Positions 35,601 through 42,805 of a stretch of 42,805 bases of DNA are shown piece by piece. The translations under genes and the position numbers were made by a program. Position 1 is the stretch's first letter; each line of letters opens with the position of its first letter. Origin of the DNA: CAIZGX01 sp964511555 (GTDB lineage Bacteria; Bacteroidota; Bacteroidia; Flavobacteriales_D; Sanyastnellaceae); contig CAZEFR010000016.1 of NCBI GenBank assembly GCA_964511555.1, positions 1 to 42,805 of the forward strand, written 5' to 3'. The notes below the pieces were generated by a model. The model worked only from the letters and a program-made list of their open reading frames with translations, was not told the origin of the DNA and made no database searches.

Positions 35601-38394
35601 AGTCATTCGAATTGTCAGAAAAACCTGAAGGCGCAGAACAAGCGAGTGTCGTAGGGAAGTCACCTCCGAATCCGTCGGCATCTTGGTCTGCATAAAATAG
35701 AACCTGCACCCCTTCATCAGTAAGCCCATTGCAATTGTCATCAAGTAAATTACAAACTTCAGTTCCATTCGGATTTACGAATGAAATGTTGTCGTTACAG
35801 TCAGTATTGTCAATAACATAGCCGAGAGGCTGAACACATGCATTTAGCGGAGCTGTGGGATTTCCGAAGGTGTCACTGTCGCTATCAGCGTAATAAGTTT
35901 GAACAACTAACCCATCGTCGATTTGATTGTTACAGTTGTCATCGAGCGCATTGCAAAGTTCAACTGCACCCGGGAATGCCGAAGCGCTATTGTCGTTACA
36001 ATCGAGGTTGTTGGTTACGTATCCCAGAGGTAAATTACAGGCCAATGTATTTTGAGAATTCGAGCCGAATGTATCTCCATCCGCATCGAGGTAATATACA
36101 TTCTGAACGCCTTCATCTACAGCACCGTTACAGTTTTCATCAATGTTGTTACAAATTTCAATTGCCCCTGGAAAGACATTGGAAGAATTGTCATTGCAAT
36201 CATTGAAATTACTGACGTATCCCGCAGGAGAAACGCACCCGGTTATTGTCACATTGAGATTTCCAAATCCATCCGAGTCAGAATCTGCATAATAAGTGTT
36301 AAGTACCCCTTCATCAATAAGTGTATTGCAGTTATCGTCGATATTGTTACAGATTTCAACTACACCGGGACGAATGTTCGCATTGTTATCGTTGCAGTCT
36401 GTTGCGTTAATGACGTAACCAAGAGGAGGAGAGCAAGCCAATATAATTGATAGTGCATTTCCAAAACCGTCGTTATCGGCATCTGCATAATAGGCAATTT
36501 GGACTCCTTCGTCAATAAAAGTGTCGCAGTCGTCGTCTATGCCATTGCAAATTTCATTTGCATTTGGATAGACGAAGTTGTTCGCGTCGTTGCAATCACT
36601 GTTGTTTGAGACATATCCAATAGGGTTCGTACAAGATAAAACAGGGAATGCTGCGTTTCCAAAAAAGTCGTTGTCAGAATCTAAGTAAAACACGTTCTGC
36701 ACGCCTTCATCAATGGATGTGTTACAATTGTCGTCTATACCGTTACAAGTTTCCGATGCGCCTGGATAGATAGTAGGATTTGAATCGTTGCAATCGTTTG
36801 TGTTTGTGACGTATCCATTGGGTTGTGCGCATGCGAAAATTGTATTAGTCAGATTTCCAGCACCATCACCATCTAAATCTGCATAATAAGTAACAAACAA
36901 TAAACCTTCATCAATAGCGGTGTTGCAATTGTCATCTAGGTTGTTGCAAATTTCTGTTGCAGCAGGAAATATGTTCTGGTTGTTATCATTACAATCGAGA
37001 TTGTTGGTTACATAACCCATAGGCGGAGTGCAAGCAAGAATGGTACTGAAAGCGTTGCCAAATGTATCGGTATCGGCATCTGCGTAAAACAACTGTTGCA
37101 CGCCCTCGTCTGTCTGATTGTTACAATTATCATCGATGAGGTTACACAGCTCAGCCGTTGCAGGATTGATGTTAGCGACGTTGTCGTTACAGTCGGTTCC
37201 GTTACTTACGTAACCTAAAGGCTGAACGCATGAGAGAGTTGTGTTTGAAGGATTTCCGAAATTGTCTCCATCACCATCAAAGAAATACGTGTTCAATACT
37301 CCTTCATCTATTTGTCCATTACAATTATCATCTGCATTGTTACAGATTTCATTCGAAAATGGATTAACAGCTGCGCTATTATCATTGCAATCTTGGTTAT
37401 TGGAGACGTATCCGGTAGGTGCAGAGCAACCTTGAATACTAATGGCTGGATTACCGAACGTGTCATTATCGGCATCCAAATAATACGTATTCAACACACC
37501 CTCATCGGTTAAACCGTTACAATTATCATCGATTCCGTTACAAATTTCATTGGCGAAATTTAAAGTCACGCTTACTTCATCAAAGGCAGATGGACATGTT
37601 GCATTGTTAATTGTCCAGCGAAAAGTGTAGTTTCCCGCTGTTGAAACTGTAACGTTGGAATTGAAAGAGTTGACATTGGAAAAAGTTACAGTGCCAGGTC
37701 CAGAAACAAATGTCCATGCACCAATTGAAGGCGCAGGATTGTTTCCCGAAAGGGTATAAGTTAATCCGCAAAATGTTGCATCGTTTCCGGCATTTGGAAC
37801 AACCTGGTTGTTATCGAAAGTAATGCTAACTTGATCTGAAGTTATTGGACAAACACCATTGAATATGGTCCACTGAAGGACATAAGTGCCATTGGTAAAA
37901 ACTTCTATTGAAGATGAAGGACTGCTAGGATTTGAAAATGAGATAGCCCCAGGACCGCTAACTGTGAACCAGCTTCCAAATCCGAAAGTAGGATTGTTAG
38001 CCACCAGGAAGGTGCTCAGGCCACAGACACTTTGATCGGCACCTGCATTTGCTACCGTGGCATTGTTGAAGAATGTTATGTTTACGTTATCGGAGGTACT
38101 AACTCCCGCTTCGGTAATTGTCCAAGTAAAGGTGTACACACCTTCCACCGATACAGACACCAATGAGTTTCTTAGATTCGGATTTGCAAAAGTCGCAATT
38201 CCGGGGCCAGAGGCTTGCGTCCACAAACCACTCCCTGTCTGAGGGTCGTTCGCATTTAGCGTAATCGAAAATCCGCAAGTAGATTGGTCGAAACCGGCAT
38301 TAGCATTTGGCGCGGGCAGAAGTATTGTGCCTGAAACATCTTGGATTGAAAGAAAAAAAAGCGCGCAAAGAAGCAAGAATATTTGATTTCGCAT
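32698..38394 (-). CDS. Giant secreted MopE-repeat / TSP3 protein with T9SS type B C-terminal domain
   Basis: A 1898-residue protein. In order: signal peptide (1-22); three Ig/PKD-like repeats of ~85 residues (~27-282, each with an NAG-D-S/T-C start); 20 full units of ~66 residues (283-1608) plus one truncated unit; Asp-rich thrombospondin type 3 repeats (~1630-1815); and a gliding-motility-associated (CHU_C, type B) domain from FIPEGFSPNGDGTND (1818-1898). Each ~66-residue unit has the putative metal-binding motif E-(I/L)-CN-x-x-D-D-N-C-N, a D-x-D-x-D-x-x-G loop, a Cys-x-x-P-x-GY step and a DCND end, with four Cys per unit. It probably folds as a long calcium- or metal-stabilised stalk or adhesin exposed on the cell surface. 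Function is unknown. Confidence 0.9.
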   Translation of the reverse strand: MRNQIFLLLCALFFLSIQDVSGTILLPAPNANAGFDQSTCGFSITLNANDPQTGSGLWTQASGPGIATFANPNLRNSLVSVSVEGVYTFTWTITEAGVSTSDNVNITFFNNATVANAGADQSVCGLSTFLVANNPTFGFGSWFTVSGPGAISFSNPSSPSSSIEVFTNGTYVLQWTIFNGVCPITSDQVSITFDNNQVVPNAGNDATFCGLTYTLSGNNPAPSIGAWTFVSGPGTVTFSNVNSFNSNVTVSTAGNYTFRWTINNATCPSAFDEVSVTLNFANEICNGIDDNCNGLTDEGVLNTYYLDADNDTFGNPAISIQGCSAPTGYVSNNQDCNDNSAAVNPFSNEICNNADDNCNGQIDEGVLNTYFFDGDGDNFGNPSNTTLSCVQPLGYVSNGTDCNDNVANINPATAELCNLIDDNCNNQTDEGVQQLFYADADTDTFGNAFSTILACTPPMGYVTNNLDCNDNNQNIFPAATEICNNLDDNCNTAIDEGLLFVTYYADLDGDGAGNLTNTIFACAQPNGYVTNTNDCNDSNPTIYPGASETCNGIDDNCNTSIDEGVQNVFYLDSDNDFFGNAAFPVLSCTNPIGYVSNNSDCNDANNFVYPNANEICNGIDDDCDTFIDEGVQIAYYADADNDGFGNALSIILACSPPLGYVINATDCNDNNANIRPGVVEICNNIDDNCNTLIDEGVLNTYYADSDSDGFGNLNVTITGCVSPAGYVSNFNDCNDNSSNVFPGAIEICNNIDENCNGAVDEGVQNVYYLDADGDTFGSNSQNTLACNLPLGYVTNNLDCNDNSASAFPGAVELCNALDDNCNNQIDDGLVVQTYYADSDSDTFGNPTAPLNACVQPLGYVIDNTDCNDNISFVNPNGTEVCNLLDDNCNGLTDEGVQVLFYADQDADGFGGDFPTTLACSAPSGFSDNSNDCNDSNSNINPSANELCNLIDDNCNTLIDEGVLNTFYLDADGDSFGTNAVTTQACFQPTGYSSNNIDCNDNNAAIQPAASEICNLIDDNCNGQIDEGAQLAFYIDNDNDSYGNPNIFTFACTQPNGFVLNSSDCNDNNAGVNPSISEICNLIDENCNGTIDEGVQLEFYADSDLDTYGSPSNTILACTLPAGYVTNAIDCDDSDDYVQPGAIEICNSIDDNCNNQVDENIQFNIYYEDVDGDTFGNPNSTISFCTLPFGYVSNNTDCDDYSSFISPLGTEICNLLDDNCNGLVDEGVLSTFYLDFDNDGYGDASTNILACSQPIGYSSNNTDCNDNSAVAFPGAEELCNLQDDDCDLIVDEEATTIFYIDADADGFGNINITTTGCTPPPGYVLNSADCNDASFSTNPLASELCNTIDDNCNTLIDEGVLLTYYLDADGDTFGGNISITGCTAPVGFVSNNNDCNDASIFVNPLSVEVCNNIDDNCNLQIDEGVLITYFPDFDNDGFGNTNLFVQTCTAPAGFVTLGGDCNDTTAFVSPAMPELCNQIDDNCNAQIDEGVTQIYFADVDGDTFGDVNNFISSCTQPLGYTADTTDCDDTNPLVNPTATEICNQIDDDCNGSIDDGLVFETYLADLDGDGFGDVGTDSLSCSLPDGYLLFTGEPIDCDGSDSLVNPNATEICNNIDDNCNSEIDENLTEGLCADPDLDGINNLNDLDDDNDGITDETELLTASNNGDTDLDGIPDTEDLDSDNDGIFDVIENLGEDPDGNGTIGNGDITDTNGNGLEDSIEPDGMPADDYDEDGIPNFQDLDSDNDTLLDENENDVNADGIGPDDTDGDGNFNFIDTNDDDDQWLTIDEIDFNLDGIAPDDCDFDGVPNYLDVDPCNLFIPEGFSPNGDGTNDLYEIENVPANLTYSLEIFNIWGDKVYQSENYKNDWDGGNLPTGTYYYVVKFSETLSDKSGYLTLWR
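33571..37548 (-). repeat. Tandem in-frame coding repeat, 20 units of ~198 bp
   Basis: Twenty consecutive units of 65-70 codons (mostly 66) encode the MopE-like repeats. The protein pattern is strict, whereas the DNA differs at many wobble positions between units (for example GTTACAGTTGTCGTC versus ATTACAATTATCATC). This suggests old duplications held by selection, not a recent amplification. Confidence 0.9.
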
Positions 38395-38446
38395 ACACGA
38401 AAGATTAGTTCAGTAAATGTTTGTTTAATTGGTTTCCCAACCTAAC

Positions 38447-38480
38447 AAAGGTAGCTATTGAACTACGATTACTTCACCAA
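38447..38480 (-). promoter_or_regulatory. Possible promoter of the giant MopE-repeat gene
   Basis: On the minus strand TTG (38478-38480), a 23-base spacer and a perfect -7 box TACCTTTG (38447-38454) lie in the gap after the lectin-like gene. The leader to the ATG at 38394 would be about 45 bases. The giant gene could thus be transcribed separately from the lectin-like gene. Confidence 0.5.
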
Positions 38481-40667
38481 GAAAGTTCCAGAAATTGGGT
38501 AATTTTCAACACCTCCGCATTGTGAGGACATGATTAAAGTATAGAAAAATGTACCTTGAGAAAATTCGTCGTTACTTGGACAAAAGCTTGTCGGTACAGA
38601 GGACTCGAAGATTAATTTACCCCATCTGTTGTATATGCTAAGTTCAAAAACATCGAGTAATGTGAAAAGCTCGCTCTGTCCTATGCCCGGCAGGAAAGGG
38701 AACCAACACGAGTTAAGATCATCGCCGTCTGTTACCGTTATGATATTCGGAAATTGGATTAAGTCGAATGAAAATTGACTCGAAGAGCTCTCGCCGATGC
38801 TAATGGTTTGAGTGTCGGTGCAGCCCGAGGTATTATCAGTAACCAAAAGGGTATAAGGCGCAGCCACTGAAACAATTGGATTCAATTCATTTTCACCTTC
38901 TGCAATAGTTCCTTCAGTTGAGGACCAAGCAATGTTGTAATCAGTTGAATTGTTAATGGATACGTTTAATATTGGAATAGCAGGTGTAAGGCAACTGAGC
39001 GTGTCTTGCTGTCCGATTGAAATCAAGGGAGTAGTTAAGTTCTCAGCAACCAAAGCCGTAGCGGAAGATTCGCAGCCGTTTGTTAAATCGGTAACAGTAA
39101 GGGTATAGTTTCCAGAGACATTGACTGTGATATTATCTGTTCCTTGTCCAGATAATATACCTGGCCCCGACCAATTGTAGTTAGTAATTCCCGCGTTTGT
39201 AGCAGAAGTGATTAGTGCAGTAGGATTGAGGCAGTTTAATCCTATAAAGTTCGAGAGATTAACATTCGGTGCATTGAAATTAGCGTTAACAGTGATTGTT
39301 TCAGTATCGAAACAATTGTTATTCAACGTGGCGTTCACGACATAAGTACCTGCACTCGCTACATTAATGCTTGGTGTTGTAGACCCTCCGTTTATTGTGC
39401 CGTTGGTCGTTGTCCAATTGAAAACCGTATTCGGAAACCCGTTTACCATGGCCGATAAGCTGCCATTGGGGTTGCTGCAAGAGAGTATTTGTGAACCGCC
39501 AGTAATAATCTGAAAGTCGGAGTAATCTGCATTGACTGTAATTGTATCTATAGCCTGACAAATTCCTTGGTAGTCGGTCAGAACAGAATAGAAGCCGGGG
39601 GAATTCACTCCCACCGAAAAAGTATTTGTTGGCGTTGTGAAATTTCCATCTGAAGTTATCCAGTTGAACGTAACTCCGTTGATATTGCTTATTGAGTTTA
39701 TAGTCGTTTGAGCGTTCGCGCAATTGATATCCGTAAGTGCAGTTGCGTTTACGGTTAATTCTTCAACCGTAATAATAAATTCTTGCACAGAAGTAACTCC
39801 ACACAGGTCTGTATATACAACTTGATAATTGGTGCTTGAAGTTGGTGTTGCTGTTGGATTCGAAATGCTAGGATTATTCAATCCTTCAGTCGGCGACCAA
39901 GTGAACGTCCCGGAGACGTCTGCGCCACTCACTGACAAAACTGCGGCAGCTCCCGGACAAATGGTTAAGTCGTTCGTTTCATTCAGTATGTCTGGTGTTA
40001 GGCAGACACTTTGTACGTTAGATAAACCTCCTGTTCCTGCAGTGAACCCCCAGTTTACCATGTTTTCACCACCAAAAATGGTGTTAGCAATGTCTAAAGT
40101 GGTTTCTAGTCGAAGAGCACAATCGAAATATACGGAAAACAGAAAATTGTTCGGGTCCCATACTATTCTTACAGGGTGATATTGTCCGTCCTCAGTATTT
40201 GCATTGAACGGAGCCATCTGAACAGGACCACCCAAGTTGTCAATAGTATTGTGATTAACATTTCCATTCCTTTGAATGGCAATATGGTCAAAAGCGGGAT
40301 CTGAATATGGATTGGAATTTTGGTACGTATCAAATTCAACCGCAAGACTGGTTCCGAAATTCAAATACCCCATTCCACCACCTGTGGCACCAATGGCAGA
40401 AGTGCCTTGAGTGTGCATTACGAAGCAAATACCGTCGGCTCCATTTAAGTCAATATTCCCGAGAAACATCTCAAAAGAAATGTCGAAGGGCTCAGATAAA
40501 TCAATTAAATCGGCATACCAAACCGTACCATTTTGTGTGCCTATTGCAGGAGTTAACTGATAACAGTCATTTCCTGTTGCAGTTGCAGAACCATTTAAAA
40601 AGTAAGCTTGGCTGAACGAGCATAGACTATAAACGGCAGATAAAAGTAGAAGAATTGTCTTTTTCAT
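38469..40667 (-). CDS. Secreted L-type-lectin / Ig-like protein with gliding-motility-type C-terminus
   Basis: A 732-residue protein. Start at ATG 40667 (MKKTILLLLSAVYSLCSFSQ signal peptide); an in-frame TTG two codons earlier is unnecessary. Residues ~21-225 look like an L-type (legume) lectin-like domain: LNGADGICFVMHTQG, AVEFDTYQN (metal/sugar-binding Asp region) and a strand ending near WGFTAGTGG. Then come several Ig/PKD-like modules (~230-635) rich in N, T and G. The last ~90 residues have LSIYNRWGKLIFES, as in CHU_C type B domains, but the usual PNGDG-type entry is replaced by a DGDDLNSCWFPF segment. Probably a surface carbohydrate-binding protein. First gene of the PorP/SprF cassette; 74 bases separate it from the giant gene. 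Confidence 0.84.
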   Translation of the reverse strand: MKKTILLLLSAVYSLCSFSQAYFLNGSATATGNDCYQLTPAIGTQNGTVWYADLIDLSEPFDISFEMFLGNIDLNGADGICFVMHTQGTSAIGATGGGMGYLNFGTSLAVEFDTYQNSNPYSDPAFDHIAIQRNGNVNHNTIDNLGGPVQMAPFNANTEDGQYHPVRIVWDPNNFLFSVYFDCALRLETTLDIANTIFGGENMVNWGFTAGTGGLSNVQSVCLTPDILNETNDLTICPGAAAVLSVSGADVSGTFTWSPTEGLNNPSISNPTATPTSSTNYQVVYTDLCGVTSVQEFIITVEELTVNATALTDINCANAQTTINSISNINGVTFNWITSDGNFTTPTNTFSVGVNSPGFYSVLTDYQGICQAIDTITVNADYSDFQIITGGSQILSCSNPNGSLSAMVNGFPNTVFNWTTTNGTINGGSTTPSINVASAGTYVVNATLNNNCFDTETITVNANFNAPNVNLSNFIGLNCLNPTALITSATNAGITNYNWSGPGILSGQGTDNITVNVSGNYTLTVTDLTNGCESSATALVAENLTTPLISIGQQDTLSCLTPAIPILNVSINNSTDYNIAWSSTEGTIAEGENELNPIVSVAAPYTLLVTDNTSGCTDTQTISIGESSSSQFSFDLIQFPNIITVTDGDDLNSCWFPFLPGIGQSELFTLLDVFELSIYNRWGKLIFESSVPTSFCPSNDEFSQGTFFYTLIMSSQCGGVENYPISGTFLVK

Positions 40668-40697
40668 AAACAAGGTGAGAGTCGTAAAGATACGTAA

Positions 40698-41441
40698 TTA
40701 CTTCATTCCCCGTTCTTTTCGAAGTTGGTCGTATGCTTCTTGAACTTTGATGAATTTTTCTTGTGCTGCTTTTTGATATTCATCTCCGAGATCTTTCACT
40801 TTGTCTGGATGGAATTTCATGGCCATTTTACGGAATGCTTTTTTCACCTCGTCATCTGTTGCGGTTGCTTCAATTTCTAAAATCTTATATGCCGAAGCTG
40901 CGTCTTTGTAGAACATTGCCTGAATGCTCTCGTAGTCTTTCTGACTAATGTTCAAGTCGTGAGCAATCTGTTTAATTAATTCTGCTTCGGCCTTAGCAAC
41001 TTGACCGTCGGATTTAGCAATTCCAAATAGATAGTGAAGTAATTGCAAGCGCATGGGGTGTTCCATGAAGTCTCGAATCTGATGACAGACTTCGCGCACA
41101 GGAATTTCTTTGTTGAGCAACTCTTTCAAAATCCCAATTTGTTCTGCAGCGGCCGCAGGTCCGAATTGTTTGTCGAAGAATTCTCGGATATACTGAAGCT
41201 CACTCTTCATTAACTTTCCGTCTGCTTTCATTACCGCAGCGGACAATACCAATAGAGCAGAGGAGAAGTCACCACGTTGGGTGTGACGCGCATATGTTCT
41301 GCGCTGAGAACCCGCTTGTTGTTCTTGTGTGCTCAACGATTTGTCCTCGGCCATGTAGCCAACTGCAAATCCTATTAATCCGCCAATTGGTCCGCCTAAA
41401 GCCCAACCAATGGCGCCTCCAACCCATTTCGCAAATGCCAT
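40698..41441 (-). CDS. TerB-like / J-domain co-chaperone (DjlA-like)
   Basis: A 247-residue protein. The N-terminal 32 residues are a glycine-rich hydrophobic stretch (GGAIGWALGGPIGGLIGFAVGY) that could be a membrane anchor. Residues ~58-170 are a TerB-type helical domain (ALLVLSAAVMKADGKLMKSE and LFGIAKSDGQVAKAEAELI, the paired acidic loops). The C-terminal ~65 residues are a J domain with the HPD motif (KFHPDKVKDLG), which stimulates DnaK. The same order, anchor-TerB-J, is found in DjlA. It lies 3 bases before the exonuclease III gene stop; the two likely share a transcript. Confidence 0.87.
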   Translation of the reverse strand: MAFAKWVGGAIGWALGGPIGGLIGFAVGYMAEDKSLSTQEQQAGSQRRTYARHTQRGDFSSALLVLSAAVMKADGKLMKSELQYIREFFDKQFGPAAAAEQIGILKELLNKEIPVREVCHQIRDFMEHPMRLQLLHYLFGIAKSDGQVAKAEAELIKQIAHDLNISQKDYESIQAMFYKDAASAYKILEIEATATDDEVKKAFRKMAMKFHPDKVKDLGDEYQKAAQEKFIKVQEAYDQLRKERGMK

Positions 41442-41444
41442 AAT

Positions 41445-42206
41445 TTATTCGATAATAATTCCGACCGGACAATGATCCGACCCCATAATTTCATTCATAA
41501 TAAATGCGTCTTTCACATGTGGAAGAAAATTCTCACTCACCATGAAGTAGTCAATTCTCCATCCGACATTTTTCGCACGCGAGTTGAATCGCGCGCTCCA
41601 CCAACTGTATTTCACTACTTCCGGATAAAAATGTCTGAATGAATCTTTGTATCCAGATGAAATGAAAGTTGAAAGTCCGTCAATCTCACGTTGCGTATAA
41701 CCCGCACTCTTGTTGTAGTTGCTTTTCGGATTGGCGAGGTCAATAGCTTGATGCGCCACGTTCAAATCTCCGCACAATACAACTGGTTTTGTCTTTTCTA
41801 ACTTTTGAAGATGTTTCAACAAGTCAGCATCCCACGTCTCTCTGTAGTCTAGTCGAGCCAATTCAGATCCGCTGTTCGGAACGTAGGTGTTCACTAAGAA
41901 AAACTTGTCGTATTCCGCAGTTATGATTCTTCCTTCCTGATCGTGCTCCTCAATGCCCAACCCGAAAGTTACGCTGAATGGCTTTTGCTTCGAGATTAAC
42001 GCAGTGCCGCTGTAACCGGGGCGCACAGCAGAACTCGAGTAAATGTGATACCCTGTAATTCCTTGAAGTGCTTCCTGAACCTGCGCGTCGTTTGCTTTCG
42101 TTTCCTGCAAGCAAAGGACGTCTGGATTCATGGTTTGAAAATCTTCGAAGAAGGTTTTCTTCGTTATGGCGCGAACACCGTTTACATTGAATGAAATGAG
42201 TTTCAT
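41445..42206 (-). CDS. xth: Exodeoxyribonuclease III (AP endonuclease)
   Basis: A 253-residue ExoIII-type AP endonuclease for base-excision repair. Active-site motifs: ISFNVNGVRA (Asn7), LCLQETKA (catalytic Glu34), the CGDLNVAH segment (Asp and Asn), a YSWWSARFNSRAKNVGWRIDYF segment, and the final GSDHCPVG (Asp-His pair). Length is normal. It acts after glycosylases such as the Ung at 14.1 kb. The start is 6 bases after the mutase stop codon, so it is probably cotranscribed with that gene. Confidence 0.94.
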   Translation of the reverse strand: MKLISFNVNGVRAITKKTFFEDFQTMNPDVLCLQETKANDAQVQEALQGITGYHIYSSSAVRPGYSGTALISKQKPFSVTFGLGIEEHDQEGRIITAEYDKFFLVNTYVPNSGSELARLDYRETWDADLLKHLQKLEKTKPVVLCGDLNVAHQAIDLANPKSNYNKSAGYTQREIDGLSTFISSGYKDSFRHFYPEVVKYSWWSARFNSRAKNVGWRIDYFMVSENFLPHVKDAFIMNEIMGSDHCPVGIIIE

Positions 42207-42212
42207 ATGCGA

Positions 42213-42805
42213 TTACATGTTTCTTCTGTACTGACCACCAACATTGAATAGGGTAGAAGTGATTTGTCCAAGCGAACAATACTTCACCGATTCCATTAAT
42301 CGCTCGAACAAGTTTCCTTGTGTAATCGCAATTTTTTGAAGTTCTATCAATTCTTCAGCCGCTTGTGCTTCAAATCCTTTTTGAAGGTTTGAAACAGTTT
42401 GAATTTGCATTTCCTTTTCTTCTTCGGTAGCGCGAATGATTTCTTTCGGAAGAATAGTTGGTGAACCTTTCGAAGACAAGAACGTGTTCACCCCAATAAT
42501 AGGGAACTCGCCAGTGTGCTTAAGTGTTTCATAATACAAACTTTCCTCTTGAATCTTTCCGCGTTGATACATGGTCTCCATGGCTCCAAGAACTCCGCCA
42601 CGCTCTGTGATTCTGTCAAACTCTGTCAATACGGCTTCTTCAACCAGTTCAGTAAGTTCTTCAATAATGAATGAACCTTGCATTGGATTTTCGTTTTTCG
42701 CCAATCCCAATTCGCGGTTAATGATCAACTGAATGGCCATTGCTCTACGAACACTTTCTTCGGTCGGAGTGGTTATAGCCTCGTCGTATGCGTTGGTGTG
42801 TAAAC
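42213..42805 (-). CDS. icmF: Acyl-CoA mutase, IcmF/methylmalonyl-CoA mutase type, C-terminal part (partial)
   Basis: The reading frame is open through the window edge; the first two bases, 42804-42805, are an incomplete codon. The visible 197 residues begin LHTNAYDEAITTPTEESVRRA, a B12-dependent mutase active-site segment, and continue with RELGLAKNENPMQGSF, RITERGGVLGAMETMYQRGKIQEES and the terminal GGQYRRNM. The order matches the C-terminus of the fused isobutyryl-CoA mutase IcmF. A separate methylmalonyl-CoA mutase large subunit is possible, but there the C-terminus would usually carry a B12-binding domain, which is absent here. Isomerises branched-chain acyl-CoA thioesters. Confidence 0.75.
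   Translation of the reverse strand, partial: LHTNAYDEAITTPTEESVRRAMAIQLIINRELGLAKNENPMQGSFIIEELTELVEEAVLTEFDRITERGGVLGAMETMYQRGKIQEESLYYETLKHTGEFPIIGVNTFLSSKGSPTILPKEIIRATEEEKEMQIQTVSNLQKGFEAQAAEELIELQKIAITQGNLFERLMESVKYCSLGQITSTLFNVGGQYRRNM

Noticed and set aside
33239..37512. Several plus-strand reading frames of 60-133 residues inside the giant repeat gene
   Set aside because: They are antisense reflections of the 198-bp coding repeat and recur with it; no start signals or family motifs.

Overview
The window comes from a Bacteroidota chromosome, most likely of the order Flavobacteriales. Evidence for this: PorP/SprF, a T9SS type A C-terminal domain and a gliding-motility (type B) C-terminal domain, a GWxTD protein, a START-like domain protein, a fused IcmF-type mutase, an AT-rich composition, and -7 promoter boxes of the TAnnTTTG type with an upstream TTTG in place of the E. 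coli consensus. All assignments were made by reading the sequence and supplied translations; no database search was run.

Layout. Positions 1-43 are the 3' end of a 5S rRNA, so the window begins at the end of an rRNA operon, followed by a strong terminator. Two plus-strand genes follow (a small exported protein and an aldo/keto reductase). From 12.4 kb down to 1.6 kb runs a tightly packed minus-strand series: LptF/LptG-type permease, two GT4 glycosyltransferases, PhoD-like phosphatase, START-like protein, GWxTD protein, GT2 glycosyltransferase, ComEC-like protein and HMG-CoA-lyase-like protein. Several overlap by a few bases. This block looks like envelope and glycan biogenesis plus DNA uptake. 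From 12.4 to 14.8 kb, plus strand, lie a T9SS-exported serine protease and uracil-DNA glycosylase. A split transketolase lies at 14.8-16.6 kb on the minus strand. From 16.7 to 23.8 kb, plus strand, are YchF, an NTF2-like lipoprotein, a rhomboid protease, a bacterial PH-domain protein and a TamB-like protein. From 23.8 to 25.9 kb, minus strand, are an enoyl-CoA hydratase and citrate synthase.

Between citrate synthase and a thioredoxin-like lipoprotein (25.9-26.65 kb) is the most unusual segment. A direct array of 34-nt units, each holding a small hairpin whose stem bases co-vary between units, faces inverted copies of the same unit across a small four-helix-bundle (23S rRNA IVS-type) gene. It may be a repeat-associated mobile or domesticated element.

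From 26.6 to 30.5 kb, minus strand, are a thioredoxin-like lipoprotein and two POT/PTR peptide transporters. From 30.6 to 40.7 kb is a four-gene surface cassette: an L-type-lectin/Ig-like secreted protein, a 1898-residue protein with 20 complete MopE-like metal-binding repeats plus thrombospondin-3-type repeats and a type B sorting domain, a PorP/SprF protein, and a PD40 lipoprotein. The last 2 kb carry a TerB/J-domain protein, exonuclease III and the C-terminal part of an IcmF-like acyl-CoA mutase that runs off the window.
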